DNA from: Gammaproteobacteria bacterium
GTDB lineage: Bacteria > Pseudomonadota > Gammaproteobacteria > Xanthomonadales > SZUA-36
Assembly: GCA_024277815.1 (NCBI GenBank)
Contig: JAJRUM010000042.1
Location: 1-46,949 of the forward strand
Reading direction: 5' to 3'
DNA length: 46,949 nt
Shown: piece after piece, positions 25,486 through 33,266 of the stretch
Numbering within the stretch: the first letter of the stretch is position 1
How the letters are laid out: each line of letters begins with the position of its first letter
Notes under the pieces: model-generated
The model's input: only the letters and a program-made list of their open reading frames with translations
What the model was told of the DNA's origin: nothing
Database searches by the model: none
Program-made: the position numbers and the translations under genes

Positions 25486-26256
25486 ATGATTCACACAACT
25501 GCAGTAATTGACCCGAAAGCTGAACTCGCTGATGATGTAAAAGTCGGTGCATTCTCCATCATCGATGCCAAAGTCCGCATTGATGCCGGTACCACAATCG
25601 GGCCACATGCATATATTACCGGTCGCACAACGATCGGTAAAAATAACCAGATTTTCCAGTTTACGTCGATTGGCGAACAGCCACAGGACAAGAAATACGC
25701 CGGTGAAGACACCGAGCTGATTATCGGAGACAACAATACCATCCGGGAGTTGTGCACCTTTAACCGTGGCTCCATGCAGGGTGGCGGCGTTACCCGCATC
25801 GGCAGCAATAACTGGATCATGGCCTGTGTACATATCGCCCACGACTGTACTCTGGGTGATGACATCATCATGGCCAACAACGCTTCGTTGGCCGGGCATG
25901 TTACGGTCGGTGATTACGTGATTTTATCCGGCTATTCGCTGATCCACCAGTTCTGTACTGTTGGCGAACACAGTTTTGTCTCTTTCGCCAGCTTCGTATA
26001 CCAGAGCATTCCACCCTATGTGACCGTCGCGGGCGAAAAAGCCAAGGTCAAAGGCATCAACTCTGAAGGCCTGAAACGCCGTGGGTACTCGGCTGAGCAG
26101 ATCCAGCAGGTACGCCGTGCCTACAAGGTGCTGTACCGCGAGGGAAATTCGTTGGAAGATGCCCGTGCCGTACTGTCAGAAATGTCTGCAGACAGCCCCG
26201 AAATTGAGCCGTTGGTTAATTTTCTCAATTCAGTTGAGCGCGGCATCATTCGCTGA
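25486..26256 (+). CDS. lpxA: UDP-N-acetylglucosamine O-acyltransferase
   Basis: Starts lipid A synthesis by adding a 3-hydroxyacyl group to O3 of UDP-GlcNAc. From the ATG at 25486 it has 256 residues, near E. coli's 262. Hexapeptide repeats fill residues 1-180 (IHTTAVIDPKAELADDVKVGAFS, IGPHAYITGRTTIGKNNQIFQFTSIGEQPQD); H116 and H119 in CVHIAHDCTLGDD match the pair with the catalytic His, and the helical tail includes KRRGYSAEQIQQVRRAYKVLYR. GAGGG is 9 bp upstream; a GTG at 25480 is too close to that site. Followed by lpxB with a TGATG overlap. Confidence 0.97.
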   Translation: MIHTTAVIDPKAELADDVKVGAFSIIDAKVRIDAGTTIGPHAYITGRTTIGKNNQIFQFTSIGEQPQDKKYAGEDTELIIGDNNTIRELCTFNRGSMQGGGVTRIGSNNWIMACVHIAHDCTLGDDIIMANNASLAGHVTVGDYVILSGYSLIHQFCTVGEHSFVSFASFVYQSIPPYVTVAGEKAKVKGINSEGLKRRGYSAEQIQQVRRAYKVLYREGNSLEDARAVLSEMSADSPEIEPLVNFLNSVERGIIR

Positions 26257-27407
26257 TGTTCATCACCCTGGTCGCAGGAGAAGTATCGGGTGACCAGCTG
26301 GGCGCGGCTTTGATACGCGCCATCCGGACAGAAAAACCCGATTGTCAGTTCGGCGGCATCGGTGGCCCACTGATGCAAGCTGAGGGAATGGATTGCTGGT
26401 GGGATTGCGGCGAACTGGCCATCATGGGCCTGGCCGAGGTGATCCGGCATATTCCCCGCCTGATGAAGCTACGGCGGCAGCTTATTAAGCGCATTCTTGA
26501 AATCAAACCAGACGTGCATGTTGGTATTGATGCACCGGACTTTAATCTTGGCGTAGAAAAAAGACTCAAAGCCAGGGCGGTGCCAGTGATCCACTATGTC
26601 AGCCCGACGGTCTGGGCCTGGCGCCCGGGCCGCGTCAAAACGATTGCACGGTCAACTGAACGCGTACTTTGCCTGTTTCCGTTTGAACCTGACTACTACC
26701 GCCAACAACCTGTTGCCGCAGACTACACCGGCCACCCTTTAGCCGATGACATCCCACTCCAGACCGACTCTGAGGCCGCGCGCGCCGCGCTGGCTGTAAC
26801 CGATGGTGGCCCCTGTATTGCCCTGCTGCCCGGCAGCCGCCTCGCTGAAGTCGAAAAACTTTCCACTACCATACTCGATGCTGCCGAAATCCTCACCCGC
26901 CAGGACCCCGAAATACGTTTTCTGATTCCTGCGGCAACTGACCGCATTTCCAGTTTTTTTACAGCAGCCGTAGCGCAGCACCCCAGGCTTGATTGCCAGG
27001 TATTTAGCGGCCGCAGTAAAGAAATAATGGCGGCGGCAGATGTCGTGGTTTGTGCCTCTGGCACCGCTACACTCGAGGTCATGCTGGTCAACCGCCCGAT
27101 GGTCGTTTGTTACCGGTTGGCCACTTCAACCTTCGCACTGTTGAAATGGTTCAGACTGTTCAAGAGCAAGTATTTTGCCTTACCGAATATTCTCGCCGCT
27201 GAAGCCCTGATACCCGAGTTGCTGCAGGATGAGGTAAGCGGTGAGCGCATCGCCCAGGAAGTCACCCACTGGCTGCAGCACGCCGATTCACGCGCAAACC
27301 TGCAACAGCGCTTTGACCAGTTGCACCGAAATTTGAGAATCAATGCCGCGGCCAGTGCGGCGGCGGCGGTTCTACAGCATATCTCCAGTTCCAGCGATGG
27401 TGGCTAG
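26256..27407 (+). CDS. lpxB: Lipid-A-disaccharide synthase
   Basis: A GT-B-fold (family GT19) glycosyltransferase joining lipid X and UDP-diacylglucosamine into the lipid A disaccharide at the inner-membrane face. 383 residues: [15 protein letters not shown] at the N-terminus, [71 protein letters not shown] and the nucleotide-sugar motif [17 protein letters not shown]. Overlaps lpxA by one base and rnhB by 11 bp. Confidence 0.97.
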   Translation: MFITLVAGEVSGDQLGAALIRAIRTEKPDCQFGGIGGPLMQAEGMDCWWDCGELAIMGLAEVIRHIPRLMKLRRQLIKRILEIKPDVHVGIDAPDFNLGVEKRLKARAVPVIHYVSPTVWAWRPGRVKTIARSTERVLCLFPFEPDYYRQQPVAADYTGHPLADDIPLQTDSEAARAALAVTDGGPCIALLPGSRLAEVEKLSTTILDAAEILTRQDPEIRFLIPAATDRISSFFTAAVAQHPRLDCQVFSGRSKEIMAAADVVVCASGTATLEVMLVNRPMVVCYRLATSTFALLKWFRLFKSKYFALPNILAAEALIPELLQDEVSGERIAQEVTHWLQHADSRANLQQRFDQLHRNLRINAAASAAAAVLQHISSSSDGG

Positions 27408-27981
27408 TCCGGCATACGAAGCCGGCGTTGACGAAGCCGGACGTGGCCCGCTGGCCGGGCCAGTGGTTGTGGCAGCGGTGATCCTGCCAACTTGCTATAA
27501 ACTGCAATTCCTCGATGATTCCAAACGCATATCTGCAGTCAGGCGTGAACGACTGGCGCCGGAAATTGAAGCCCAGGCGATTGCCTTTGCCGTAGAATTT
27601 GTCAGCGTTGAAGAAATCGACCGGGTGAATATCCTGCAGGCAACCATGAATGGCATGCAACGCGCCGTGGAACGACTCTCCCCGGCCCCTGGCCGGGCTC
27701 TGATTGATGGCAATCGCGCACCCGACATGCCCTGCGAAGTTGAAACCATCATCGGCGGTGACGGCCTGGTGCCCGCCATTTCAGCGGCTTCGGTACTGGC
27801 CAAGGTCTATCGCGACCGGTTAATGCTGCAGTTGCACGAACAATACCCGGGGTATGGCTTTGACCGGCATAAAGGTTACCCCACAGCCCATCACCTCGAA
27901 CGCCTCAAAATACTCGGGCCCTGCGCTATTCATCGCCAGTCCTTTGCGCCGGTACAAAGAAGTTTACCTGCACGCGTATAA
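27397..27981 (+). CDS. rnhB: Ribonuclease HII
   Basis: Removes ribonucleotides and RNA primers from DNA duplexes. From the ATG at 27397 it has 194 residues, beginning [22 protein letters not shown] with the catalytic D12-E13 pair; D104 in ALIDGN and D140 in AKVYRD complete the acidic set, and [24 protein letters not shown] is the typical C-terminal segment. An ATG at 27343 would add 18 Arg/Pro-rich residues absent in the family and overlap lpxB further. The gene usually next in this order, dnaE, is not present. Confidence 0.95.
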   Translation: MVASPAYEAGVDEAGRGPLAGPVVVAAVILPTCYKLQFLDDSKRISAVRRERLAPEIEAQAIAFAVEFVSVEEIDRVNILQATMNGMQRAVERLSPAPGRALIDGNRAPDMPCEVETIIGGDGLVPAISAASVLAKVYRDRLMLQLHEQYPGYGFDRHKGYPTAHHLERLKILGPCAIHRQSFAPVQRSLPARV

Positions 27982-27984
27982 CAC

Positions 27985-28007
27985 GCTCTCTGACTCAATA
28001 AGAGAGC
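27985..28007 (+). terminator. Possible weak terminator after rnhB
   Basis: GCTCTCT (27985-27991) pairs with AGAGAGC (28001-28007) around a 9-nt loop, starting 4 bp after the rnhB stop. No T-run follows directly, only a CCCCTTTTG stretch some 40 bp on. It could mark the end of the supercluster transcript, with or without Rho. Confidence 0.4.
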
Positions 28008-28074
28008 CGGATATGCTCCCCCGAGAAAATTGGAAAAATATCCAGCCCCTTTTGTTGGTGATTGTGTCCAGGCG

Positions 28075-29211
28075 TTATTTATAGGCGGCTTTTCTCGCCG
28101 CAACACCTTCTGCCGATGGACTTCTATACGGCGGCCGCGATGCTAGACGCCTTGCCATGAAGTTGGAGCGTTGCAGGTATCTGTATCTGTATCTGTCATT
28201 AACAACGATCAGTTCTACGCGTATCCTGCTTGGGTTTTCTTCAATCATGGCAACTTCTTTCGGCGCCTCAGCCAGCAGACTGGCAGATTCATCAGCAAAT
28301 TCATACAGGTAGTAATCCGGTGCTGATTGCGCAGATGTAACCATTAACACCGCTCTTGTCCGATTATCATCAATGCTCGAAAAGTGAACATCTTCGACCC
28401 CAAACTCGCGCTTCAACCTAGCCAGATGGCTGGCAATATCCGGACTAACGACCGTTTGCCGCTCGGCATCGGTATCAACCGGGACTTCGGTCCATTCCCT
28501 GGTGGCGGAATTAAATTGCAGGAACGATACAACTTCGTGCTGGCCAGGATCCCCTTCCAGAATTCTTCCTTCACCATCAGTAGGCCAGCGATACAACTGC
28601 TGCTTGTTGCTGCCCGCTTTTACAACGAATTCCTTTCCGGTATTGATATTGAGCTTATAGAGATCAGGCTGTAGCGTGTTTTCATAATTGCTGGCGACCA
28701 GAACGTGGTCCGGGTCGGCTGGCAACCGGCTTAAAACCTGCCTGTAATTCACAAGAAAAACCGGCTCATCTGTGGCCAGGCACTCATCTTTGCAAACGAC
28801 ATTGGTGGCTGCAAAGTTTCGGGGCGTTCCACCATTATAGTCAACCGCGTGGATCGCGAGTTCATCACTGGTGTAAAACAACAGTCGTTCATTATTGGCC
28901 CACGTGTAGCCGGTTACCATGGCGTCATTGAAGTTTGTGGCCAGTTGGATTTTTCCACTTGCAAGGTCAGTAATGACCAAATTAATGAAATCACCATGTG
29001 CCCTCAGGGAGGCGAGTTTCTTGCCGTCAGGCGACAATTTAAAAATCCGCTCGTTGACGGGCCCGCTATAAAAATGATGCACGGGGTAGTCAACCATGAC
29101 CTCCCATACTTCTGCTTCGCTGGCAGGATTGGATGCACAGGAAATAATTAATAGCGGGAATACTGCTGTCAACAGACCGAAAAACACACGCCGTTGCACC
29201 GTCTTGAACAT
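28075..29211 (-). CDS. Lipoprotein resembling the propeller half of S9 peptidases, no hydrolase domain
   Basis: 378 residues. The signal peptide ends LLIISC (lipid acceptor Cys25). The mature part resembles the N-terminal beta-propeller of prolyl-oligopeptidase-like (S9) proteins: IFKLSPDGKKLASLRAHGDFINLVITDLASGK, TGYTWANNERLLFYT, LPADPDHVLVASNYENTLQPDLYKLNINTGK, RTRAVLMVTSAQSAPDYYLYEF. In full-length relatives this leads into an alpha/beta hydrolase domain with GxSxGG; here the protein ends after about 60 more residues in an Arg-rich tail with no such motif. It is either a degraded enzyme or a stand-alone propeller. GGAGAG lies 6 bp before the ATG. A plain propeller lipoprotein unrelated to S9 is the alternative. 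Confidence 0.65.
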   Translation of the reverse strand: MFKTVQRRVFFGLLTAVFPLLIISCASNPASEAEVWEVMVDYPVHHFYSGPVNERIFKLSPDGKKLASLRAHGDFINLVITDLASGKIQLATNFNDAMVTGYTWANNERLLFYTSDELAIHAVDYNGGTPRNFAATNVVCKDECLATDEPVFLVNYRQVLSRLPADPDHVLVASNYENTLQPDLYKLNINTGKEFVVKAGSNKQQLYRWPTDGEGRILEGDPGQHEVVSFLQFNSATREWTEVPVDTDAERQTVVSPDIASHLARLKREFGVEDVHFSSIDDNRTRAVLMVTSAQSAPDYYLYEFADESASLLAEAPKEVAMIEENPSRIRVELIVVNDRYRYRYLQRSNFMARRLASRPPYRSPSAEGVAARKAAYK

Positions 29212-29223
29212 GACTATCTCTCC

Positions 29224-29555
29224 ACATTTAGCGATCTTTTTAACAGTCTATGCCAATATGACTGAATTGATCCTGAACAAAAGTCATTAGATTCAAAAAG
29301 GTCGGGGCACAAATGCCGGCATGCCTTCAGATGACCGTTGTCATCTCAAAAGCCGGGGCGCGAAAAACCGATCCGGCGCGGCGCCGCCGGGATGCATGGT
29401 CGGTGAACGAGATCCGCAGGACCCGGGAAGGAAACCAATCCGCCATCACTACGGCGTGGTTCGCACGAAGAGACGAAAACTCCGACCCTGCAATCAGAAT
29501 CGGAGCACTTCTGGTTAGCAGGTCAATGTCCCAAACCTGCAGGGTTGTCCTGGGA
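29224..29555. other. Intergenic region without a supported gene
   Basis: About 330 bp between two minus-strand genes. It holds a perfect hairpin AGATGAC-CGTT-GTCATCT (29329-29346), a GC-rich stretch with the palindrome GCGGCGCCGC (29378-29387), and GTCCCA/TGGGAC arms (29528-29533, 29551-29556) with inner AACC/GGTT pairs next to the stop of the IPTL-CTERM gene. The last may be that gene's 3' end structure. A plus-strand reading of 96 codons is basic and low quality; I do not call it. Confidence 0.5.
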
Positions 29556-30509
29556 CTATATCTGGCTGACTGGCTTTCGCAAGCGGCGACTCGCCACCAA
29601 TAACAAACCCAGCGCTATCAGGGCAAGACCGTAGGCTGATATCGTTGGAACTGGTGTTGCACTCATGCCGCCACAGATAGAACCGGAGATTGAATATGCG
29701 CTCAAAGTACTACCGCTGCCGTTATTCCAGTCATAGTAATACAGCTTGTTGTTAGCGAAGGTCAATCCGGCAGTCAGGCCATCAAGCCCAAGAGGGAAAT
29801 TCGCCAACTCGCTTCCAGTGACTAAATCAAACTGACGCAGCGAGGCAGTGGCACTATAGTCGATGACCCACACAACATTACATGCAACATCAACAGCAAT
29901 GTCACCGATACCATTGGTGGTTGCCAGGTTGAGTGTCGTGAATGTATCTACAGATCCCAGAGATGAAATCCTGATCTGACTTAGAGAGCTCCAATCATAA
30001 GAAACTGTATTTTCCGTGCGATAGACATTCCCTTGACGCACATCAATAGGATACCCGCCATATGCAGCAACTTCAGCGGAAATAGAAGTCGCAGAGTTTG
30101 GCGGTGACACATCAATTCTAAACAGGTCTAAACCACTGTTATTGGCGGTGTAGTCAGAAAAATAGTAGTAAACACCGTCACCCGCCACCGAAGTGGTGTG
30201 GTTGAAGCCGATGACACGTGAACCGGTAATTACACCATTCAGGTCAGTCCGAAAAATAGTATTGGAGCTTTGCTGCATGTACAGAAGTTCACCAGAACTT
30301 GTGTCATATCCCAATCCCTGTGGGGAAAAATTGGAGTTCGGATCCGCCAGCGTATTGTCGAGAGGAACGGTGTAATCCAGCGTTAGCGTTTGGCCATATG
30401 CCAAGCCAGAGAGCGCGCTTAGCACCACTATCGCGATAGAAGTCATTGTTGTTGTTTTGGTAATTATCATCGGCCACATGCCCCAGCAATCGTAAGTTGT
30501 GCCGGCCAT
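29556..30509 (-). CDS. IPTL-CTERM surface protein with propeller-like repeats
   Basis: 317 residues from the ATG at 30509, which has GGGAG 6 bp upstream. A signal peptide (TSIAIVVLSALSGLAYG) precedes a beta-rich, Asn/Ser/Thr-rich body with propeller-like strands (LGYDTSSGELLYMQQSSNTIFRTDLNG; IAVDVACNVVWVIDYSATASLRQFDLVTG; LTFANNKLYYYDWNNG). The C-terminus is a sorting signal: VPTISAYGLALIALGLLLVASRRLRK, the tripartite pattern (short motif, membrane helix, Arg cluster) of IPTLxxWG-CTERM proteins. Such tails are matched to exosortase XrtH, which is not in the window. So the product is probably processed and shown at or released from the cell surface; its ligand is unknown. Confidence 0.78.
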   Translation of the reverse strand: MAGTTYDCWGMWPMIITKTTTMTSIAIVVLSALSGLAYGQTLTLDYTVPLDNTLADPNSNFSPQGLGYDTSSGELLYMQQSSNTIFRTDLNGVITGSRVIGFNHTTSVAGDGVYYYFSDYTANNSGLDLFRIDVSPPNSATSISAEVAAYGGYPIDVRQGNVYRTENTVSYDWSSLSQIRISSLGSVDTFTTLNLATTNGIGDIAVDVACNVVWVIDYSATASLRQFDLVTGSELANFPLGLDGLTAGLTFANNKLYYYDWNNGSGSTLSAYSISGSICGGMSATPVPTISAYGLALIALGLLLVASRRLRKPVSQI

Positions 30510-30702
30510 ACTACACTCCCGTAGATGAAACTCAAAATATTTCTCGGTTACTGGCACCTTATTTCTGCTCTTGTGCGAAATGATCTCTGGGGTACTACAA
30601 AATCGCATCTAAAACTTCGTTTCGCGTTGCTCAACTTTGGAACTGATCATGATCTTGGCTATGTTTCGAAGATATCAGGACATGTCAAGGCTGGTTCAGG
30701 GG

Positions 30703-31176
30703 TCACTGATCGATAAACGCCTCAATATCCTCTTTGGTCACCGGCCCCATGAAGGTCTTAACCGGGTATCCCTCGGGATTCAGAATAATACTGGTTGGCA
30801 ACACCCGGGGTGCGCCAAACGGTTCTGGCGGTGCGTACACATCTACCAGCAACAACGGGTAGCTGGGATGAAACTCCTCCAGAAACTCATCGAAACTCTT
30901 GATGTCGGTATCTTCAAATGCCAGGCCCAGTACAGTGATGTCTTCACGGGCTGAGTGCAACGCCGAAAGCTCCGGGATTTCCTTACGGCACGGTGCACAC
31001 CAGGTGGCCCAGTAATTGAGCACCAGCCACTGCCCCCTGAACGCTTCGAGACTGAGTTCCCCTCCATGCAACTTCTGCAGCGTGAAATTGACGGGTTCTT
31101 CGCCGTCACCGGCCGCCGCAAACGACTGCACGGGCAGCATTAAAAACAGCACAACGACACTCAGAATCTTTATCAT
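30703..31176 (-). CDS. TlpA-like periplasmic thiol-disulfide protein
   Basis: 157 residues: a signal peptide (MIKILSVVVLFLMLPVQSFAAA) and a thioredoxin-fold domain with the redox motif WCAPC in LNYWATWCAPCRKEIPELSAL, then VLGLAFEDTDIKSFDEFLEEF and the cis-Pro segment RVLPTSIILNPEG. The TlpA/ResA/CcmG family reduces apocytochrome c or other periplasmic disulfides; no cytochrome genes are nearby, so the partner is unknown. Start: ATG at 31176 or a GTG at 31188 four codons upstream with GGAAA before it. It follows the YihY gene closely and is probably co-transcribed. Confidence 0.85.
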   Translation of the reverse strand: MIKILSVVVLFLMLPVQSFAAAGDGEEPVNFTLQKLHGGELSLEAFRGQWLVLNYWATWCAPCRKEIPELSALHSAREDITVLGLAFEDTDIKSFDEFLEEFHPSYPLLLVDVYAPPEPFGAPRVLPTSIILNPEGYPVKTFMGPVTKEDIEAFIDQ

Positions 31177-31205
31177 TTTTCTTCTCACAGGGCTAATTTC
31201 CGGGG

Positions 31206-32435
31206 TTAATTTGCCAGCAGGCTGGCGCTATACATTTTCTTCAGCGATTGCTCCATATCGAGCTCACCCGCAGTCACAGACCGGAAAAAGGCCTCATCCC
31301 ATTCACTCTTGCTGGGAATTTCCAGCTTTTCGTTGACCGGTAGGTAGTACTGGCCGGCACGATACAGATCCAGCAACCGGACAGAGTCCAGGTCACGTGA
31401 CAGCAGCCAGTCGCCATTTTCGTCACGGGTGACAAAGCCGGCGTCATATAGCCGACCCAGCTCACGGGCCAGTACAATTTCTGTTGCACCTTCCATGTTC
31501 TGCAACAGGTCCTCCACTGAACATGCCCTGCCCTTTGCCTGGGCCCGCCACAGGTATCCGACCAGCCGATAGACAAACAGAAACTCCCACTTGGCGGGCC
31601 AGCCCCAGTCTGTTTTCCGGTCACTGAAAGTTGTCAGCGAGGCGGCCAGAGAAGCACCCAGCAAAATAACCACCCACACCAGATAGAGCCAGAACAGGAA
31701 AATGGGAATCGTTGCCAATGTGCCATATATGACATTGAAACTGGCATTGGCCACATAGGCGACAAAAGCTTTTTTAGCGATGCCGAACAGCAACGCCGAA
31801 ATAAAGGCACCCACCAGTGCATGCATGATGGGTACACTGCGATTGGGGACCAGCAAAAACATCAATGTAAATGCCATCCACGACAATACAAATATTCCCA
31901 GCACGCGCCAGGCAGAACCACTCGCTGCACCCAGTGCTACCTGTTCAAAGACAGGCTGGGCGCTCAGTGCGATGGCGGCGCCCAGCGCCAGCGGGCCGAG
32001 TGTCAGCACCGCCCAATACATGACGATGCGGTTGCGAATACTGCGCGCGGTCGGCACGCGCCATATCAGGTTGAATGCCCGCTCGATCCTGACCATCAAC
32101 AAAAGCGCTGTCAGTATCAACACCAGCATGCCCGGCAAAGTGAGCTTGGTTACACTGGCCAGGAACCCTTCCAGGTAAACCTGAACCTGCTCACCGGAAG
32201 CCGGCACAAAATTTTCGAAAACGAAAGTCTGTAGCTGGTCACTCCATTGTTGAAATACCGGGAAAGCCGATGCCACGCCGAACACGACCGCGAGCAAAGG
32301 CACCATCGAGAGCAGGCTGGTATAACTCAGGGATGCCGCTTCGTCAAACAGCCGATCTTCACCAAAATGCCGCCAGACATGGGCTGCCAACCGCTTGATA
32401 CGGGGAATACTGCTGAAAGATTCCAGTACGCTCAC
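31206..32435 (-). CDS. YihY/BrkB-family inner-membrane protein with C-terminal winged-helix-like domain
   Basis: 409 residues. The N-terminal 290 carry six or so membrane helices and family motifs DEAASLSYTSLLSMVPLLAVVF, MVRIERAFNLIWRVP, WMAFTLMFLLVPN, NASFNVIYGTLATIPIFLFWLYLVWVVILLGASLAASL. The soluble C-terminal part (about 300-409, VEDLLQNMEGATEIVLARELGRLYDAGFVTRDENGDWLLSRDLD) looks like the winged-helix extension found in many longer members. Members were once misnamed RNase BN; the transport or envelope role is still unclear. The start is GTG at 32435 with GGAG 6 bp upstream. Confidence 0.88.
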   Translation of the reverse strand: MSVLESFSSIPRIKRLAAHVWRHFGEDRLFDEAASLSYTSLLSMVPLLAVVFGVASAFPVFQQWSDQLQTFVFENFVPASGEQVQVYLEGFLASVTKLTLPGMLVLILTALLLMVRIERAFNLIWRVPTARSIRNRIVMYWAVLTLGPLALGAAIALSAQPVFEQVALGAASGSAWRVLGIFVLSWMAFTLMFLLVPNRSVPIMHALVGAFISALLFGIAKKAFVAYVANASFNVIYGTLATIPIFLFWLYLVWVVILLGASLAASLTTFSDRKTDWGWPAKWEFLFVYRLVGYLWRAQAKGRACSVEDLLQNMEGATEIVLARELGRLYDAGFVTRDENGDWLLSRDLDSVRLLDLYRAGQYYLPVNEKLEIPSKSEWDEAFFRSVTAGELDMEQSLKKMYSASLLAN

Positions 32436-32551
32436 ATTGTTCTCCGGATTGCCCTCGCACGGGCGAATGGTAGTTGTATAATTGCCTGACCGCGCAAACC
32501 CGGTTTGGCGGTATCATCAATTTCAATCAACTCACAGAGAAGGTTAACAGC

Positions 32552-32899
32552 TTGAAAGTCCAAATTCTGCATAATCCCCGTTGCTCCAAATCCCGTGCCA
32601 CACTTGAAGTACTGAGATGCCGGGGCATAGAACCAGAAATCATCCTTTACCAGGACACGCCGCCGGATACTGAGCAGCTGATCTCGATATTGAAGAAACT
32701 CGATATGCAACCCCGCGACCTGATGCGCAAAGGGCAGGCCGAATACACCGAGATGGGCCTCGATAATGAAGCCCTGACGGATGCAGAGCTGATCGCAGCC
32801 ATGCGCACGGCACCCATTCTGATTGAACGCCCCATCGTATTGGCCAATGGCAAGGCTTCCATCGGCCGCCCACCCGAATCTGTGCTGGAAATACTCTGA
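32552..32899 (+). CDS. arsC: Glutaredoxin-type arsenate reductase (ArsC family)
   Basis: 115 residues. HNPRCSKSRATLEVL holds the single reactive cysteine (Cys11), and the Arg-rich site is completed by LMRKGQAEY and PILIERPIVLANGKASIGRPPESVLEIL, matching E. coli ArsC (HNPACGTSRNT, PILINRPIV) and the short arsC form common in Vibrio and Pseudomonas. It reduces arsenate to arsenite with glutathione/glutaredoxin. No ars pump or regulator is adjacent, so it may be a general member. I place the start at a TTG (32552) with GAGAAGG 8 bp upstream; no ATG fits the family N-terminus. Confidence 0.87.
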   Translation: MKVQILHNPRCSKSRATLEVLRCRGIEPEIILYQDTPPDTEQLISILKKLDMQPRDLMRKGQAEYTEMGLDNEALTDAELIAAMRTAPILIERPIVLANGKASIGRPPESVLEIL

Positions 32900-32921
32900 A
32901 AAACAACGGAGTTCGCCTTAC

Positions 32922-33266
32922 ATGATGTTCTGGACCCGGGTGATGCTGGCGGCCTATTTCGGCACCCTGGCCTGGCAAATTATCTGGATCGGCCTGCTAC
33001 CCTCTCCCGCAGGCCCCGGTAACCTGTTGCTGGCAATACTTGCCGGCCTTCCATTGTTGATCCCGTCTGTGGGCCTGGCGCGTAAACGGCATCGCAGCAT
33101 GATCTGGGCTGGTGTCATCCTGCTACTGTACTTTACTGCCGGCGTGACAGAAGCCTGGACCAATCCTGACCATCGCTGGCCTGCACTGGTGCAAGTCACA
33201 TTGACGGTGGTCTATATTTTTGCTTTCAGAGAACGTATCAAAGCCATCAGAAAGGCACAGAACTAG
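32922..33266 (+). CDS. DUF2069 inner-membrane protein
   Basis: 114 residues with three to four membrane helices (MLAAYFGTLAWQIIWIGLL; LLLAILAGLPLLIPSVGLA; MIWAGVILLLYFTAGVTEAW; ALVQVTLTVVYIFAF). The central PLLIPSVGLARKRHRSMIW and GVTEAWTNPDHRWPALVQ match the DUF2069 family found after arsC or wrbA in many gammaproteobacteria. Function unknown. The ATG at 32922 follows CGGAG by about 10 bp and the gene is 22 bp after arsC. Its stop overlaps that of the convergent large gene by 3 bp. Confidence 0.82.
   Translation: MMFWTRVMLAAYFGTLAWQIIWIGLLPSPAGPGNLLLAILAGLPLLIPSVGLARKRHRSMIWAGVILLLYFTAGVTEAWTNPDHRWPALVQVTLTVVYIFAFRERIKAIRKAQN

Noticed and set aside
29313-29603. A 96-codon plus-strand reading between the S9-like and IPTL-CTERM genes
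   Set aside because: Arg-rich, no ribosome site, overlaps the end of a better-supported gene, and contains intergenic hairpins.
31206-32435. Ribonuclease BN
   Set aside because: An old misannotation for this membrane family; no nuclease motif is present.
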